A DNA stretch of 64,000 nt from positions 124,001-188,000 of the forward strand of contig NZ_LGKP01000004.1 in NCBI RefSeq assembly GCF_001306135.1, read 5' to 3'. The notes under the pieces were generated by a model that was given only the letters and a program-made list of their open reading frames with translations, had not been told where the DNA came from and made no database searches. Of the stretch, positions 63,343 to 64,000 are shown in pieces. Source of the DNA: Herpetosiphon geysericola (GTDB lineage Bacteria > Chloroflexota > Chloroflexia > Chloroflexales > Herpetosiphonaceae). A program made the translations under genes and the position numbers. The first letter of the stretch is position 1; the number at the start of each line of letters is the position of its first letter.

Positions 63343-64000
63343 ATGCCAATGGCGTTAATGATGCAAATTCGGCCCGTCGCCAATGCCAAGGTTCAGCCAA
63401 ATTTGGCCCGCGCAACTCACGCTGCCATTTTGAAGCTGATTCAGGCTGCCAATCCCGATTTGGCCCAGCAAATTCATGATGAAATTGGAGTTAAACCACT
63501 GACCGTCTCGAATGTGTTGGGCCTCAAGCCCCAAGCCAACCACGCCATGGTCACAACCAGCGCCGACTATGGCTTGCGGGTCACGCTCTTAACTCCTGTT
63601 TTGGAAGATCTGGCCCAGACGTGGCAGGCAGACCAGTTGGAATTATTGGATCTTGATGGCAGTGCTTGGCGAGTTGAGGCAATTTTACGTCAAGACCATG
63701 AACATCCGTGGGTTGGTCAGCACAGTTATAGCGAATTGTTGGCGCCCAGCATGGCCCAAGATTCGATTGCACGCCGCTGGACGCTGCAATTCCATTCGCC
63801 AGTGACCTTTCGGCAGCGCGGGTTGAATCAGCCGATGCCAACTCCAGATTTGGTATTTGGCAGCTTGCTTGATAAATGGAATGCAGTTGCGCCGCTAACT
63901 TTTCCTGAAGAAGTCAAGCGCTTTGCCAGCGAATGTATGGCCACCAGCTATTTTGAATTACGTTCACAGCGCGAGCCAACCAAAAACCAAGCCTTGCAAA
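63343..64000 (+). CDS. cas6: Cas6 CRISPR RNA endonuclease, cut by the window end
   Basis: The first 219 residues are in the window with no stop. AAGGAA precedes the ATG at 63343. The N-terminal RRM part reads NLARATHAAILKLIQAANPD and QQIHDEIGVKPLTVSNVLGL, typical of Cas6 with a His in the expected early region. The second part shows LQFHSPVTFRQRG, then MPTPDLVFGSLLDKWN, the classic C-terminal Cas6 signature. It cleaves the array transcript within the repeat, leaving the 8-nt 5' tag. It is the last visible gene of the type III-A operon; cas1 and cas2, if present, lie beyond the edge or elsewhere. Confidence 0.92.
   Translation, partial: MPMALMMQIRPVANAKVQPNLARATHAAILKLIQAANPDLAQQIHDEIGVKPLTVSNVLGLKPQANHAMVTTSADYGLRVTLLTPVLEDLAQTWQADQLELLDLDGSAWRVEAILRQDHEHPWVGQHSYSELLAPSMAQDSIARRWTLQFHSPVTFRQRGLNQPMPTPDLVFGSLLDKWNAVAPLTFPEEVKRFASECMATSYFELRSQREPTKNQALQ

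Overview
The window looks like chromosomal DNA of a filamentous Chloroflexota bacterium, most likely Herpetosiphon or a close relative. That placement is an inference from codon style, the mix of large secreted and membrane proteins, two Opp/Dpp-type transporters and intergenic boilerplate repeats; no rRNA or marker gene is present to prove it.

Layout. 1-1260: the end of an ABC exporter gene, then a perfect-consensus promoter driving three paralogous small peptides that look like RiPP precursors with a double-glycine-like leader. 1376-7251: a very large CRISPR array (80 full repeats, one truncated and one degenerate repeat) that runs directly, in frame, into the 3' end of a WYL-domain regulator gene (to 8120), which has a small winged-helix gene upstream. 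8676-16846: housekeeping and membrane genes (O-antigen-ligase-like protein, MazG-like enzyme, STAS-like protein, DUF2254 protein, TPR-GGDEF diguanylate cyclase) and an unknown gene. 16839-27682: a sugar-utilisation block of GH35 beta-galactosidase, a five-gene Opp/Dpp-type transporter, a LacI regulator with operator-like palindromes and a GH1 beta-glucosidase. 28353-33243: endonuclease III, a possible two-gene defence module (HEPN-like protein plus DUF262/DUF1524-like/DUF5655-like protein with an altered HNH motif) and a LOG-family enzyme. 33371-41572: one gene for a secreted protein of about 2,730 residues. 41872-44218: a MerR regulator with a MerR-type promoter, an NAD(P)-binding oxidoreductase and a flavodoxin. 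44811-54360: a second Opp/Dpp system, a histidine phosphatase and an iron/thiamine/polyamine-type ABC importer. 54765-64000: a type III-A CRISPR-Cas operon: cas10 without an HD domain, csm2, csm3, csm4, csm5, two CARF-HEPN csm6 genes and a cas6 cut by the window end.

How it works together. The Csm operon has the parts for RNA-guided RNA cleavage (Csm3 Asp retained), cyclic oligoadenylate synthesis (Cas10 GGDD retained) and signal-activated RNase defence (two Csm6), with Cas6 for crRNA processing. No cas1 or cas2 is visible. The large array lies 47 kb away. Many spacers translate sensibly on the plus strand, and the minus-strand repeat ends in CTGAAAC, so I infer that crRNAs come from the minus strand. 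That would place the WYL gene and its promoter directly upstream of the array. A family of about 90-nt intergenic repeats with two hairpins occurs at four places, one of them inside the Csm operon.
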